Positions 26,161 to 36,702 are shown, counted from the stretch's first letter. The stretch: 64,000 nucleotides of DNA from Lactobacillus sp. PV034 (GCF_014522305.1 NZ_CP041982.1:1520655-1584654), one strand, 5' to 3'. Made by a program: numbers and translations. The notes: generated by a model not told the origin, from the letters alone.

Positions 26161-27108
26161 ATGGAAGAAAATAAATATGATGTACTAATAGTGGGCGGTG
26201 GACCTGCGGGATTATATACAAGTATTATGTTAAAAAAGGGAACTCCTATGCAAGTTCCAAATGAAAATATAAAAGTAGGAATAATTGAGCCAAATAGAGT
26301 AGGCGGTCTTACTCAGTATGCTTATATACAAATAACTAAACACTGGGCATTTTCTGGAAGAAATCTTATTAATACCTTATGGAATGATGCAAAAGAAGCA
26401 GAAGTAAATTTTATACAAGAATATGTAGTACAAATTGATAAGGAGAAAAAGTTTTTTAAAGTTATAACAAATCAACGGATTTTAAAAGCAAAATATGTAA
26501 TTATTGCAACCGGAATTATGACACATCCAAATATATTAGATACACCAGAAGTCGCAACAATTGGATTACATACGCCAGAGGAAATGATAAACGAAGCAGT
26601 AAATGATCATAATTGGAAAAGAGTATTAATAGCTGGAACAGATAAAAACTCAGTACAAGATTTATCAAAAACTATTTCTAAATTAGGTAAAAATAAATTG
26701 GAGTTAGTAAATTATTATGTATTTGATGAAACAGTAAATATTCAAAAGAAAAATTATGGAATTAATAATAATATTCTTCGTAAATATGATGGGATAATTT
26801 TTGATTATAATTCTTACAAATTAAAAAATGGAAGTACATCTTATTTTAAAAATTTAGGAATATTACAGAAGAATGGCTTTATAAAAACTAATAGTTTTGG
26901 GGAAACAAATGTTTTAGGGATATTTGCCGTCGGAAGCGTCACAATGCCGATATCCGGTATACCAGAAGCCATATATTCAGGACAAGTAACAGGACTGTAT
27001 GTAGGGCGATTGTTAAAGAAGACGACTATCGCTGAACCAAGTGGAAGATTTCCATTTTTCCCTCGGGAACTTAATTGGAATTTTAGTTTTCAACATGAAA
27101 TGGAATAA
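26161..27108 (+). CDS. FAD-dependent oxidoreductase, thioredoxin-reductase-like, cysteine-free
   Basis: 315 aa, the size and fold of low-Mr thioredoxin reductases and YumC-type proteins. FAD motif GGGPAG at 12-17; VIIATGIMTHP (about 117-127) is the ATG motif. The second dinucleotide motif is degenerate (AGTDKNS, about 158-164), and the final FAD motif reads GIFAVGSV where relatives have GD. The protein contains no cysteine, so it cannot use a CxxC redox centre. It may be an oxidase or dehydrogenase on the cluster product, with oxygen or a small amount of NAD(P)H as partner. AAGGAGAAAA ribosome binding site; ends 6 nt before the MFS gene. Confidence 0.8.
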   Translation: MEENKYDVLIVGGGPAGLYTSIMLKKGTPMQVPNENIKVGIIEPNRVGGLTQYAYIQITKHWAFSGRNLINTLWNDAKEAEVNFIQEYVVQIDKEKKFFKVITNQRILKAKYVIIATGIMTHPNILDTPEVATIGLHTPEEMINEAVNDHNWKRVLIAGTDKNSVQDLSKTISKLGKNKLELVNYYVFDETVNIQKKNYGINNNILRKYDGIIFDYNSYKLKNGSTSYFKNLGILQKNGFIKTNSFGETNVLGIFAVGSVTMPISGIPEAIYSGQVTGLYVGRLLKKTTIAEPSGRFPFFPRELNWNFSFQHEME

Positions 27109-27114
27109 TATAAA

Positions 27115-28356
27115 ATGAATAATTTTACGAAATACGGTAATGTATATAGGCTACTGGGAGGGAGAATAGCTACTAATATAGCTGATAGTCTTTTTTATAT
27201 GTCTATTTTATGGCATTTTAAAGAAATAACGAACTCTACTTTAGTAGTTTCTATAATTTTTGCAATAACATCAGGAATTGACACGATATCTTTTGGTTTT
27301 GGACCTTTAATCGATCGAATTTCTATAAAAAGGCTTTTAAAAATATCTACTTGCATTCAGATTTTAATTAGTATTGGAATTGTAGTTATGTTAACTATTA
27401 ATATTAGAAATATAATAGTTAGTATTTTAATACTCATACTTTTTACAATTTCTTCTATATTATCTTCTGTGGTTTATCCTGCAGAAGACAAATTGTTACC
27501 TCTTTTTGTATCGGAAAGAGAAGTTTTGCGATTTAACGGCATTTTTCAGTTAACTTATAAAGTTTTAGATATAGCTTTAGATGCTTTTGTAACTGTTATT
27601 ATTACAATAACTTCCATAAACATTACAGTAATTTTCTCTGGGATTGTTTTTGCTATTGCTTTATATTTTTATTCTAATTTAAAAATTAAAGTTATAGCAA
27701 AAAAAGTTCTTGAAGAAGAGGAATATTTTACTGGTTCGTATATAAAGGATTTATTAATAGGATGGAAAACTCTAAAAGAACAAAAAACAATTTTGGAATT
27801 GATTTTACCCATTTGTGTCATTAATCTATTTTATGGCATTTTTATGGTTGGTTTACCTTATTTTGCACAAAGCTATGTTAAAAATTCTGCGCTTGGTTAT
27901 GGTGCATTACTTTTTGCTTCTTCTTTAGGTAGTATTTTAGGCGCTTTATTAGTTCAAAAATTTAAGATTGGAAAAGAAGAAATGCATGTATTTGTAGCTC
28001 TTTGCTTTTTAGGAGCAGGGATCTTTCGATTAATTGTACCTTTGGCTATAACGCTAAATGTATGGATAATACTTTTTGCTTCAGCAATATCAAGCGCTTG
28101 GATTACAATGATGAATATTAATTTTGAATCCTTAGTTCAATTAAGTTTTTCATCTTCTGTTTTAGGACGAGTTCAAACAATTAATTATAGTATTTTGTCG
28201 GTAATGATTCCAATTGGCTCTATACTCGGCGGCTGGATTGTAAGACTATGGGGATCACTATGTACACAATATATTTATGGGATTTCGTTATTACTGTGTG
28301 CACTATATTATATTTTAGTAATTAAAAGAAAGCCTGATATGTCAGCAGAGGAATAA
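27115..28356 (+). CDS. MFS transporter, probable exporter of the cluster product
   Basis: 413 aa, about 12 membrane helices. The pattern FGFGPLIDRISIKRLL (about 61-76) is the MFS loop 2-3 motif (GxxxDRxxxR-like). The overall form resembles the drug/siderophore-efflux branch (EntS or macrolide-efflux-like). Start ATG 27115 has no clear Shine-Dalgarno, so translational coupling to the FAD gene is likely. Position at the end of the operon suggests that it exports the product or the signal peptide. Substrate unknown. Confidence 0.8.
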   Translation: MNNFTKYGNVYRLLGGRIATNIADSLFYMSILWHFKEITNSTLVVSIIFAITSGIDTISFGFGPLIDRISIKRLLKISTCIQILISIGIVVMLTINIRNIIVSILILILFTISSILSSVVYPAEDKLLPLFVSEREVLRFNGIFQLTYKVLDIALDAFVTVIITITSINITVIFSGIVFAIALYFYSNLKIKVIAKKVLEEEEYFTGSYIKDLLIGWKTLKEQKTILELILPICVINLFYGIFMVGLPYFAQSYVKNSALGYGALLFASSLGSILGALLVQKFKIGKEEMHVFVALCFLGAGIFRLIVPLAITLNVWIILFASAISSAWITMMNINFESLVQLSFSSSVLGRVQTINYSILSVMIPIGSILGGWIVRLWGSLCTQYIYGISLLLCALYYILVIKRKPDMSAEE

Positions 28357-28466
28357 AATAGGGCAACTAGTATTTTTAGAAGGAACGAATATTTTCACCT
28401 CTCTACAACTGAATTTTATTTCCGTTACTAGCCTTGGCTTTAGTAGCTATTTTGTTAGATAATTAT
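28357..28466 (+). pseudogene. Possible gene remnant downstream of the MFS gene
   Basis: Short reading frames without start codons end here. One frame reads GQLVFLEGTNIFTSLQ followed by LNFISV, and another ends ILFPLLALALVAILLDNY before TAA at 28466, which looks like the last membrane helix of a protein. The two frames are shifted relative to each other. It may be the 3' scar of a gene truncated when the cluster arrived. Weak evidence; it may be non-coding. Confidence 0.25.
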
Positions 28467-28467
28467 T

Positions 28468-28499
28468 AAATCTTCATGTGATCAGACATGAAGATTTTT
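28468..28499 (+). terminator. Terminator ahead of mutS
   Basis: AAATCTTCATGT, loop GATCAG, ACATGAAGATTT with T run. It closes the cluster or the remnant and marks its right border. A TATAAT -10 for mutS follows at 28538. Confidence 0.88.
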
Positions 28500-28579
28500 G
28501 TCATCTAAGAGTTAATATGTTTCAATGAGTTTTACGTTATAATAGAACGTAGGTTTGTAGAAAGGATCCTGAGTTAAGT

Positions 28580-31162
28580 ATGGCCAAAAAAGACACTACT
28601 CCCATGATGAAACAATACTATGAAATTAAGGATCAATATCCTGATGCCTTCTTATTTTATCGGGTGGGAGATTTTTACGAATTATTCGAAGATGATGCAG
28701 TTAAAGGAGCCCAAATCTTAGAATTAACCTTAACTCATCGTTCTAATAAAACAGACAATCCTATCCCTATGGCAGGAGTGCCCCATATGGCTGTGGATTC
28801 TTATGTGAATACTTTAGTGGAAAAGGGATATAAAGTTGCACTTTGTGAACAACTGGAAGATCCTAAGCATGCTAAAGGGATGGTTAAGCGTGGAATTGTT
28901 CAATTAGTCACTCCTGGAACAATGATGGCAGATCGCCCTGATCAAGCTAAGGAGAATAATTATTTAACTTCAGTAGTTTCGACAAGCAGTGGTTTTGGTT
29001 TAGCTTACAGTGACTTATCCACTGGGGAAACTTTTGCAACTCATTTAAAAGATTGGGAAGCAGTAGCAAATGAACTACTATCACTACAGACAAAAGAAGT
29101 AGTTTATGAGGGTGCATTAACTCCGGCAAATAGAGATTTTATAGATAAGGCTAATATTACTTTGTCGGCACCGGTTAAATTAGATGAAGAACATGCTGAA
29201 ATCTCTTATGTAATGCAGAACTTAAGCCATCAAGCAGAAAAACTTGCTACGCGTCAGCTAGTTGCTTATCTTTTGTCTACTCAAAAACGTAGTTTGGCTC
29301 ACTTACAAATTGCTCAAAGCTATGAACCAAATCAATACTTACAAATGTCACATACTGTTCAAACTAACCTTGAGTTAACTCATTCAGCAAAAACTGGAAA
29401 GAAGATGGGATCGCTATTTTGGTTGTTGGATAAAACCAGTACAGCTATGGGAGGCCGTTTATTAAAGGCTTGGATTGAACGTCCTTTACTTTCATTAAGC
29501 GATATTAAGGCACGCCAGGAAATGGTTCAGGCATTTTATGATGACTACTTTACGCGTGAAAATGTAATTGATAACCTCAAGGGTGTTTATGACTTGGAGA
29601 GATTAACTGGACGCATTGCTTTTGGTTCGGTTAATGCTCGTGAAATGTTGCAATTATCGAATTCACTTAAAGCAGTTCCTGGTATTTTAGATACTTTAAA
29701 AAATTCTGGAAATAAATATTTAGTGGATTTTGCCAAACAAGTTGATCCTTTAACAGGCATCCAAAAATTAATTGAAGAAACTATTGTTGAGGCACCACCT
29801 TTATCTACAACTGAAGGAGGAATTATTCGCAAGGGTGTTTCTGATCAATTAGATCGTTATCACGATGCTATGACAAATGGTAAAAAGTGGCTTTCAGAAA
29901 TGGAGGCTAATGAACGTCAAGCAACAGGAATTAACAATTTAAAAGTTGGTTACAACAAGGTTTTTGGTTACTACATTGAAGTGACGAACTCTAATAAGAG
30001 TAAAGTACCTACAGATCGTTATACGCGTAAGCAAACGTTGACTAATGCCGAACGTTATATCACTCCGGACCTGAAGGAACATGAAGCACTTATTTTAGAA
30101 GCAGAAACAAAATCCACTGATTTAGAATATGAGCTGTTTGTTAAATTAAGAGAAAATATTAAGACTTATATTCCTGCGCTGCAAACTTTAGGTAAACAAT
30201 TAGCTAGCCTTGATGTTTTAGTTGCTTTTGCTACTGTTGCAGAACAAAATAATTACGTACGTCCAGCCATGACCAATGAGAGTCACGAAATTAGAGTTAC
30301 TAATGGACGCCATCCAGTTGTGGAAAAGGTGTTAACTGCTGGAAGTTATATTCCTAATGATGTGATGATGGATAAAAATGTGGATATCTTTTTAATCACA
30401 GGTCCTAATATGTCTGGGAAATCCACCTATATGCGTCAAATGGCGCTAATTGCGATCATGGCGCAAATTGGGAGTTTTGTTCCAGCAGATCGAGCTCAGT
30501 TACCAATTTTTGATCAAATTTTTACTAGAATTGGTGCAGCAGATGATTTAATTTCTGGTCAAAGTACTTTTATGGTAGAAATGAGTGAAGCTAATGATGC
30601 GCTTCAACATGCAACTGAACGTTCTTTGATTTTGTTTGATGAAATTGGTCGTGGAACGGCTACTTATGATGGGATGGCTTTAGCTGGGGCAATTGTAAAA
30701 TATTTACATGATAAAGTTGGAGCAAAGACCTTATTTGCAACTCACTACCATGAATTAACCGATTTAGCAGAAACTTTAACTCACCTAGAAAACATTCATG
30801 TTGGTGCTACTGAAGAAAATGGTAAACTAATTTTCTTACATAAGATTTTGAGTGGCCCTGCTGACCAGTCTTATGGTATTCATGTAGCTCAATTAGCTGG
30901 CTTACCTAAACGAGTTTTGCGCGAGGCTACAAGTATGTTGCATCATTTAGAAGCACAAGGAGCTCAGACTACTACTGAGCAACTTGATTTATTTACAGCT
31001 CCAGTTGAGGAGCCAGTAGCAGAGGCTCCAGCTTTAACTGATGAGCAAGCTGATGTCTTAGATGATATTAAAGATATTTATTTAGCAGATAAAACTCCGC
31101 TTGAAGTAATGCAGCTAGTAGCGCAATGGCAAAATGAACTAAAAGATAAGAAGAAGGACTAA
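28580..31162 (+). CDS. mutS: DNA mismatch repair protein MutS
   Basis: Mismatch-recognition ATPase, 860 aa. N-terminal mismatch-binding motif [15 protein letters not shown] (about 21-35, with the Phe-x-Glu wedge), core and clamp domains, Walker [10 protein letters not shown] (about 610-618), [12 protein letters not shown] (about 689-700) and FATHYHEL. The C-terminal region after about 800 is the usual linker plus tetramerisation segment. ATG after AAAGGATCC. Overlaps mutL by one base; followed by ruvAB, as in other lactobacilli. Confidence 0.97.
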   Translation: MAKKDTTPMMKQYYEIKDQYPDAFLFYRVGDFYELFEDDAVKGAQILELTLTHRSNKTDNPIPMAGVPHMAVDSYVNTLVEKGYKVALCEQLEDPKHAKGMVKRGIVQLVTPGTMMADRPDQAKENNYLTSVVSTSSGFGLAYSDLSTGETFATHLKDWEAVANELLSLQTKEVVYEGALTPANRDFIDKANITLSAPVKLDEEHAEISYVMQNLSHQAEKLATRQLVAYLLSTQKRSLAHLQIAQSYEPNQYLQMSHTVQTNLELTHSAKTGKKMGSLFWLLDKTSTAMGGRLLKAWIERPLLSLSDIKARQEMVQAFYDDYFTRENVIDNLKGVYDLERLTGRIAFGSVNAREMLQLSNSLKAVPGILDTLKNSGNKYLVDFAKQVDPLTGIQKLIEETIVEAPPLSTTEGGIIRKGVSDQLDRYHDAMTNGKKWLSEMEANERQATGINNLKVGYNKVFGYYIEVTNSNKSKVPTDRYTRKQTLTNAERYITPDLKEHEALILEAETKSTDLEYELFVKLRENIKTYIPALQTLGKQLASLDVLVAFATVAEQNNYVRPAMTNESHEIRVTNGRHPVVEKVLTAGSYIPNDVMMDKNVDIFLITGPNMSGKSTYMRQMALIAIMAQIGSFVPADRAQLPIFDQIFTRIGAADDLISGQSTFMVEMSEANDALQHATERSLILFDEIGRGTATYDGMALAGAIVKYLHDKVGAKTLFATHYHELTDLAETLTHLENIHVGATEENGKLIFLHKILSGPADQSYGIHVAQLAGLPKRVLREATSMLHHLEAQGAQTTTEQLDLFTAPVEEPVAEAPALTDEQADVLDDIKDIYLADKTPLEVMQLVAQWQNELKDKKKD

Positions 31163-33060
31163 TGGCAATAATTCATGAATTATCACCGGAATTAACTAAT
31201 CAAATTGCAGCTGGAGAAGTTATTGAGCGCCCAGCTAGTGTTGTTAAAGAATTATGTGAAAATGCGATTGATGCTGGTAGCACTAGAATTAGAATAAATT
31301 TTGTAGCAGCAGGTTTATCAGAAATTACGGTCCAAGATAATGGTAGTGGGATTGCAAGTGATGAAATTGATTTAGCTTTTACGCGTCATGCTACTAGTAA
31401 GATAAGTACTCAAAGAGATTTGTTTAATATTTCAACCTTAGGATTTAGGGGTGAGGCTTTAGCTTCAATTGCGGCAGTAGCTCATGTGGATATTGTAACT
31501 AGTGATGGCAGTGAAGTAGGAACCAAGGCAAGTTTTGCTGGTGGACAAAAGAAGGAGCAAGAAGATGCGGCTTCCCCTCAAGGAACAAAAATTACCGTCC
31601 GCGATTTGTTTTACAATACTCCTGCACGATTAAAGTATCTAAAGTCAGAACGGACTGAGATTTTAAAAATTGTAGATATTGTTGATCGTTTAGCTTTAAG
31701 TCATCCTGAAATAGCCTTTACTTTAACCAATAACAACAAACCTATTTTAAAGACTATGGGACGCAATGATTTAAAGCTAGATGTTGCTAATATTTATGGC
31801 CGTCATTTAGCCGAAAAAATGATCCCAATTGCAGGAAATAGCCCAGATTTTAAAATTAAAGGATTAATTTCTAGTGTAGAAGATACGCGTTCGAATCGTA
31901 ATTTTATCTCTTTACTTTTAAATGGCCGCTATGTGCGCAATAATCAATTAACGCAAAGTATTATGGCCGGTTATGGTAGTAAATTGCGTCCGCGTCGCTA
32001 TCCAATTGCGGTGATTAATATTGAACTTGATCCTTTGCTAGTTGATGTTAATGTTCACCCGACTAAACAAGAAGTGCGGCTTTCTAAAGATAAGGAATTG
32101 GAGCGGTTATTAACTGAAACTATTTCTGATACATTAATGAAGAATGAACACGAAAGTTCAGGATTAGATAACCTGTTAGCCCAAGATAAAAAGGAAGATC
32201 AAATTAGTCAATTGCAGTTTGATTTAAATAAAAATGCTGTTAATACTAAGCGTCCAGTTATCTTTGAAGATAATGAATCAGAAGAAAAGAGCCAAAGTGA
32301 TAATCATTTAGAAGTAAATGAAGCAACTTATGTTGATTTAGATAAGCCACGTAGTGATGATCAGTATGTAATCACTGCTTCTTGGAATAAGAATGTTAAT
32401 GAGCAAGTAAAACTTACGCCATTTGGCAAATCAGCCGAAAAAGAAGATACATCACTTTTATCTCAGGGTGATGAAGTTGTTGCTAGTCGTTTGGCAGACT
32501 TGGTATTGGTAGGGCAGATGGAAGGGTATATTATTGCCCAAGCTCAAGGTGATTTATATTTAGTGGATCAATTGGGAGCGCAAAGAAGATTGAAGTTTGA
32601 TCAAGTTTATCATGAACTAGAGCAAGAAAATGCATCCCAGCAAGGTTTGTTAGAACCGATCTTGTTAGATTTTTCTAATGTAGATTATTTAAAAATTAAA
32701 GAGCAACTAGAACAGCTAAAACAGTTTGGGCTATTTTTAGAAGATTTTGGACAAAATAGTTTCATTTTAAGAACTTATCCTATTTGGTTAAAGCATGATG
32801 TTGAGCATCAAGTTCGAAATTTACTAGATATATTTTTGAATGGACTAGCTTCAAATAGTGAAAAATTAAAAATTGAAATTACAAACCAAATTGTTACCCA
32901 AAGTATTAGAAATCGTAGAAAACTTTCATCTTTAGAAGCCCAAAATTTATTAAAGGACTTACGTTATAGCTCAGATCCATATCAAGATAGTAATGGAAAA
33001 ATTATTATTGTTCGTTTAAGTGCGAATGATTTAAATAAGATGTTTAAAAAGAATGAGTAA
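31162..33060 (+). CDS. mutL: DNA mismatch repair protein MutL
   Basis: GHKL ATPase, 632 aa. Motifs [22 protein letters not shown] (about 9-30), DNGSGI (about 59-64), [13 protein letters not shown] (about 91-103), [16 protein letters not shown] (about 139-154). A linker of about 100 residues separates it from the C-terminal dimerisation domain. The DQHAxxER endonuclease motif of other Firmicutes MutL reads DQLGAQRRL (about 469-477), so the His and Glu of the motif are changed and nicking activity is doubtful. Translation coupled to mutS (TAATG). Confidence 0.95.
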   Translation: MAIIHELSPELTNQIAAGEVIERPASVVKELCENAIDAGSTRIRINFVAAGLSEITVQDNGSGIASDEIDLAFTRHATSKISTQRDLFNISTLGFRGEALASIAAVAHVDIVTSDGSEVGTKASFAGGQKKEQEDAASPQGTKITVRDLFYNTPARLKYLKSERTEILKIVDIVDRLALSHPEIAFTLTNNNKPILKTMGRNDLKLDVANIYGRHLAEKMIPIAGNSPDFKIKGLISSVEDTRSNRNFISLLLNGRYVRNNQLTQSIMAGYGSKLRPRRYPIAVINIELDPLLVDVNVHPTKQEVRLSKDKELERLLTETISDTLMKNEHESSGLDNLLAQDKKEDQISQLQFDLNKNAVNTKRPVIFEDNESEEKSQSDNHLEVNEATYVDLDKPRSDDQYVITASWNKNVNEQVKLTPFGKSAEKEDTSLLSQGDEVVASRLADLVLVGQMEGYIIAQAQGDLYLVDQLGAQRRLKFDQVYHELEQENASQQGLLEPILLDFSNVDYLKIKEQLEQLKQFGLFLEDFGQNSFILRTYPIWLKHDVEHQVRNLLDIFLNGLASNSEKLKIEITNQIVTQSIRNRRKLSSLEAQNLLKDLRYSSDPYQDSNGKIIIVRLSANDLNKMFKKNE

Positions 33061-33064
33061 TTAA

Positions 33065-33643
33065 ATGTACGAATATTTAAAAGGTATTGTTACTAAAGTT
33101 GAACCAAGTTATATTGTATTAGAAGTAAATGGCGTAGGATATAAGCTTTATTCGCCGACACCATATTCTTATACCGAAAATAAAGAAGCGACAGTTTATG
33201 TTGAACAAATTGTTCGTGATACGGGAATTACGCTTTACGGTTTTGTTAAGTCAGAAGATAAAGAATTATTTTTAAAATTATTATCTGTTTCAGGAATTGG
33301 TCCTAAGTCTGCCTTAGCTATTATGGCAGCAGAAGATTCGGATTCATTAGCAAGTGCGATTCAAGAGGGGGAAGTTAAGTACTTAACCCGTTTCCCTGGT
33401 GTCGGTAAGAAGACAGCCTCACAAATTGTCTTAGATTTAAAGGGAAAATTAGGCGACTATGTCAAAAAGAGTGCCAAGACAGCAGATCTTCCAGCAAGTT
33501 TACAAGATGCACTTTTGGCTTTAATTGCCTTAGGCTATACTCAAAAAGAAGTAGACCGGATTACGCCAAAATTAGCTAAGTTGCCTGAAAATACAGCAGA
33601 TGGTTACATTAAAGAAGCTTTAGGTTTATTATTAAAAAAATAA
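33065..33643 (+). CDS. ruvA: Holliday junction DNA helicase RuvA
   Basis: Junction-binding tetramer subunit, 192 aa. OB-fold [28 protein letters not shown] at the start, HhH motifs [16 protein letters not shown] (about 72-87) and [20 protein letters not shown] (about 107-126), and the flexible acidic linker plus C-terminal domain III ([11 protein letters not shown]) that contacts RuvB. 4 nt after mutL, 34 nt before ruvB. Confidence 0.96.
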   Translation: MYEYLKGIVTKVEPSYIVLEVNGVGYKLYSPTPYSYTENKEATVYVEQIVRDTGITLYGFVKSEDKELFLKLLSVSGIGPKSALAIMAAEDSDSLASAIQEGEVKYLTRFPGVGKKTASQIVLDLKGKLGDYVKKSAKTADLPASLQDALLALIALGYTQKEVDRITPKLAKLPENTADGYIKEALGLLLKK

Positions 33644-33677
33644 TTAATTAACAATTTAGTAAAGGAAGTGAAGCTAA

Positions 33678-34685
33678 GTGTCTGATGAAGAAAGAATAGT
33701 AGATGGACAAAGTAATGACGAAGAAGAAAATACCGAATTATCATTACGTCCACAGTTTTTAAGCCAATATATTGGTCAAGATAAAGTTAAGTCAGAAATG
33801 AAAGTTTATATTCAGGCTGCTAAACAAAGGGATGAAGCTTTAGATCATGTTTTACTTTATGGACCTCCTGGTTTAGGTAAAACAACTTTAGCCTTTGTGA
33901 TTACTAATGAAATGCAAGTTCATTTAAAAAGTACTTCAGGTCCCGCAATTGAAAAAGCTGGTGATTTAGTTGCTTTACTATCTGAACTGGATCCCGGGGA
34001 TGTTTTATTTATTGATGAAATTCACCGTTTAGCAAAACCCGTTGAAGAAGTTCTTTATTCAGCAATGGAAGATTATTATATCGATATTGTTGTTGGTGAA
34101 GGGCAAACAACCCATGCAGTCCATGTGCCACTTCCTCCCTTTACTTTAATTGGTGCTACTACCAGAGCTGGACAATTATCAGCGCCATTGCGCGATCGCT
34201 TTGGGATTGTTGAGCATATGGAATACTATGAAATTGCTGACCTTGAAAAAATAATCTTGCGTTCTAGTGAAGTTTTCAATACTCAGATTAATGAAGATGC
34301 GGCTTTAGAGTTGGCACGTAGATCACGTGGTACGCCAAGAATTGCCAATAGATTATTAAAACGTGTCCGTGATTTTGCGGAAGTTAAAGGCGAAGATGCA
34401 ATTTCTTTAGCAACCACGCAACATGCATTGACTCAACTAGAAGTAGATAATGAAGGGCTAGATCAAACTGACCGCAAGTTACTCGCAACAATGATTGATT
34501 CTTATTCTGGAGGTCCTGTAGGGATAAAAACTTTAGCTGCTAATATTGGTGAAGATACTGATACGATTGAATCGGTTTATGAACCATATTTACTACAAAA
34601 AGGTTTTATTATCAGGACGCCACGCGGAAGAGTAGCTACGGATAAAGCTTATTTGCAGTTGGGCCTACCACCTAAAAATAAGTAA
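33678..34685 (+). CDS. ruvB: Holliday junction branch-migration ATPase RuvB
   Basis: AAA+ motor, 335 aa. [23 protein letters not shown] (about 23-45), Walker [10 protein letters not shown] (about 63-71), Walker B FIDEIHRL (about 113-120), sensor [18 protein letters not shown] (about 159-176) with arginine finger, winged helix at the C-terminus ([14 protein letters not shown]). Start GTG 33678 with AAAGGAAGTGAAG upstream. Confidence 0.96.
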   Translation: MSDEERIVDGQSNDEEENTELSLRPQFLSQYIGQDKVKSEMKVYIQAAKQRDEALDHVLLYGPPGLGKTTLAFVITNEMQVHLKSTSGPAIEKAGDLVALLSELDPGDVLFIDEIHRLAKPVEEVLYSAMEDYYIDIVVGEGQTTHAVHVPLPPFTLIGATTRAGQLSAPLRDRFGIVEHMEYYEIADLEKIILRSSEVFNTQINEDAALELARRSRGTPRIANRLLKRVRDFAEVKGEDAISLATTQHALTQLEVDNEGLDQTDRKLLATMIDSYSGGPVGIKTLAANIGEDTDTIESVYEPYLLQKGFIIRTPRGRVATDKAYLQLGLPPKNK

Positions 34686-34759
34686 CTGTCAGATTTAAAG
34701 AAATAGGTTATAATTAATAATTAAGAAATAAGAGCTAGTTATTTTATGAGGTGAAAATT

Positions 34760-35155
34760 TTGAATTTATTTTATTTAGCTAATACAGCTGCTAAGGGCGG
34801 CAATAATATGTTTATGTGGATTATCTTCATTGCATTGATTGCTTTTTCATATTTCTTTGTAATGCGTCCACAAAAGAAAATGCAACAACAAAAACAACAA
34901 ATGGAAGCAGGTTTAAAACCTGGTGATCGCGTAATGATGTCAAGCGGTCTTTATGGAACAATTGATACTGTAAATAAACAAGAAAATACTGTAGTAATTG
35001 ATGCAGATGGCATTTATTTAACTTATAATATTCGTGCCATTGCTAAAGTAGTTAAGTCTGGAACTACTGTGACTAAGACACAAATGGAAAATGCAGCCAA
35101 AGAAGATTCTACTGAGAATGAGGAATCAAGTAGTGAAAACCAAAAAGATGAATAA
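34760..35155 (+). CDS. yajC: Preprotein translocase subunit YajC
   Basis: 131 aa, single N-terminal membrane helix (about 18-36, MWIIFIALIAFSYFFVMRP) followed by the conserved RPQKKMQQQKQQM and LKPGDRVMMSSGLYGTI (about 53-69). It associates with SecDF/YidC. The C-terminus is acidic and low-complexity (Glu/Ser/Asn). Start: TTG 34760 with GAGGTGA at the right distance; GTG 34751 in frame is part of the ribosome binding site. Follows ruvB; a terminator ends the unit. Confidence 0.9.
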   Translation: MNLFYLANTAAKGGNNMFMWIIFIALIAFSYFFVMRPQKKMQQQKQQMEAGLKPGDRVMMSSGLYGTIDTVNKQENTVVIDADGIYLTYNIRAIAKVVKSGTTVTKTQMENAAKEDSTENEESSSENQKDE

Positions 35156-35163
35156 TCTTTCCC

Positions 35164-35189
35164 AAAAAGCGCATTAAGGCGCTTTTTTG
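35164..35189 (+). terminator. Terminator after yajC
   Basis: AAAAGCGC, loop ATTAAG, GCGCTTTT with T run. Confidence 0.85.
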
Positions 35190-35192
35190 TTT

Positions 35193-35220
35193 TTGTCTTA
35201 AGTGCAGCCTATTGTAAAAT
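35193..35220 (+). promoter_or_regulatory. zwf promoter
   Basis: TTGTCT at 35193, 16-nt spacer, TAAAAT at 35215, about 34 bp upstream of the zwf ATG and just behind the yajC terminator. Confidence 0.6.
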
Positions 35221-35253
35221 AAAAACAAGTAGTATTTAAAGGGGGACTATAAA

Positions 35254-36702
35254 ATGAATAACATTCCTGTAGTAATGATTATTTTTGGTGGTTCAGGAGA
35301 TTTAGCTCACCGTAAATTGTACCCAGCTTTATTTAATTTATATGAAAAAGGATTGATCAAGGATAATTTTGCGGTAATTGGTACTGCTCGTCGTCCGTGG
35401 AGTCATGAATACTTAAGGGGACAAGTTGTACAAGCAATCAGTGAAAGTAATGAGCACTATGATGAACAAGCTGCAGCAAATTTTGCCTCTCATTTTTATT
35501 ATCAATCTCATGATGTGACTGATATTGATCACTATATTGCTTTGAAAAAGTTAGCAGAAGATTTAGATGAAAAGTATCACGCTCAAGGTAACCGTATTTT
35601 CTATATGGCAATGGCTCCAAGATTCTTTGGTACAATTGCCTCACATATTAATGATCAACATTTAGTTGGTTCAGGATTTAACCGTTTAGTAGTCGAAAAA
35701 CCATTTGGTCATGACTTAGCTTCTGCAGAAGAATTAAATAAAATAATTCAAGGAAGCTTTGATGAAGAAAATGTTTACCGCATTGACCATTATTTAGGTA
35801 AAGAAATGGTGCTTGATATTACACCTTTTAGGGTGACTAATCCTTTAGTAAGAAATAGTTGGAATGCTGAAGTAATTCAAAATATCCAAGTAACGGTAGG
35901 CGAAAGCCTAGGTGTGGGGACTCGTGGTGGTTATTATGATACGTCAGGTGCCTTGCGTGATATGGTTCAAAATCATATTTTCCAAATTATTACTTTATTA
36001 GCAATGCCTGAACCAAAGAAATTAACTTCTCAAGATATCCATCAAGCAAAAAAAGATCTTTTGGATAGTCTAGAAATTCCAACTAAAAAAGATGTTGAAG
36101 AACACTTTGTCCGGGGTCAATATGAAGCAGGAAAAGATAACCCTGCTTATTTAGAAGAAGACCAAGTAGATCCAAACTCAAATACAGAAACCTATACTGC
36201 CGGGATGGTTAAATTTAAGCGTGGTCCAATTGCAGGTGTACCAATTTATTACCGTACTGGAAAAGAATTAAAAGAAAAAGTAACCCGCATTGATATAGTC
36301 TTAAAACAAGTAGAGAATTCATATGGGACTACAGAGCCAAATGTCTTAACAATTATTGTGGATCCAAGTAAAGAAATAATTTTTACAATTAATGGTAAGA
36401 AGGTTTCTGGTTCTGGTTTAAGAGAGGAATTGTTGAAATTCAATTATTCACAAGCAGAGTTAGACAAGATTCCAGATGGTTATGAACGTTTAATTCATGA
36501 TATTTTAGTTGGTGATAATACTAACTTCACTCATTGGGCTGAATTAAAGCAATATTGGAAGTTCATTGATGCTATTGAAGCTGCATGGAGCGAATTAAAT
36601 AAAGAAGGAAAGAAGCCTGCAACTTACAAGCCAGGTTCATTTGGCCCAGCAAGTGCTAATAACATTTTTGAAAATCCTACCGATAAGTGGATTTATCGTT
36701 AA
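35254..36702 (+). CDS. zwf: Glucose-6-phosphate 1-dehydrogenase
   Basis: Oxidises glucose-6-phosphate with NADP+ in the oxidative pentose phosphate branch; 482 aa. N-terminal GGSGDLAHRKLYPALFNL (about 11-28; GxxGDLA coenzyme motif), substrate signature RIDHYLGKEMV (about 174-184, active-site Asp-His) and EKPFGHDL (about 148-155). Strong AAAGGGGGA ribosome binding site. Overlaps dinB by one base, an unusual pairing that may link NADPH supply and a translesion polymerase only through transcription. Confidence 0.95.
   Translation: MNNIPVVMIIFGGSGDLAHRKLYPALFNLYEKGLIKDNFAVIGTARRPWSHEYLRGQVVQAISESNEHYDEQAAANFASHFYYQSHDVTDIDHYIALKKLAEDLDEKYHAQGNRIFYMAMAPRFFGTIASHINDQHLVGSGFNRLVVEKPFGHDLASAEELNKIIQGSFDEENVYRIDHYLGKEMVLDITPFRVTNPLVRNSWNAEVIQNIQVTVGESLGVGTRGGYYDTSGALRDMVQNHIFQIITLLAMPEPKKLTSQDIHQAKKDLLDSLEIPTKKDVEEHFVRGQYEAGKDNPAYLEEDQVDPNSNTETYTAGMVKFKRGPIAGVPIYYRTGKELKEKVTRIDIVLKQVENSYGTTEPNVLTIIVDPSKEIIFTINGKKVSGSGLREELLKFNYSQAELDKIPDGYERLIHDILVGDNTNFTHWAELKQYWKFIDAIEAAWSELNKEGKKPATYKPGSFGPASANNIFENPTDKWIYR

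Noticed and set aside
26161..27108. Thioredoxin reductase partner for trxA
   Set aside because: The protein has no cysteine at all and a degraded NAD(P)H motif.
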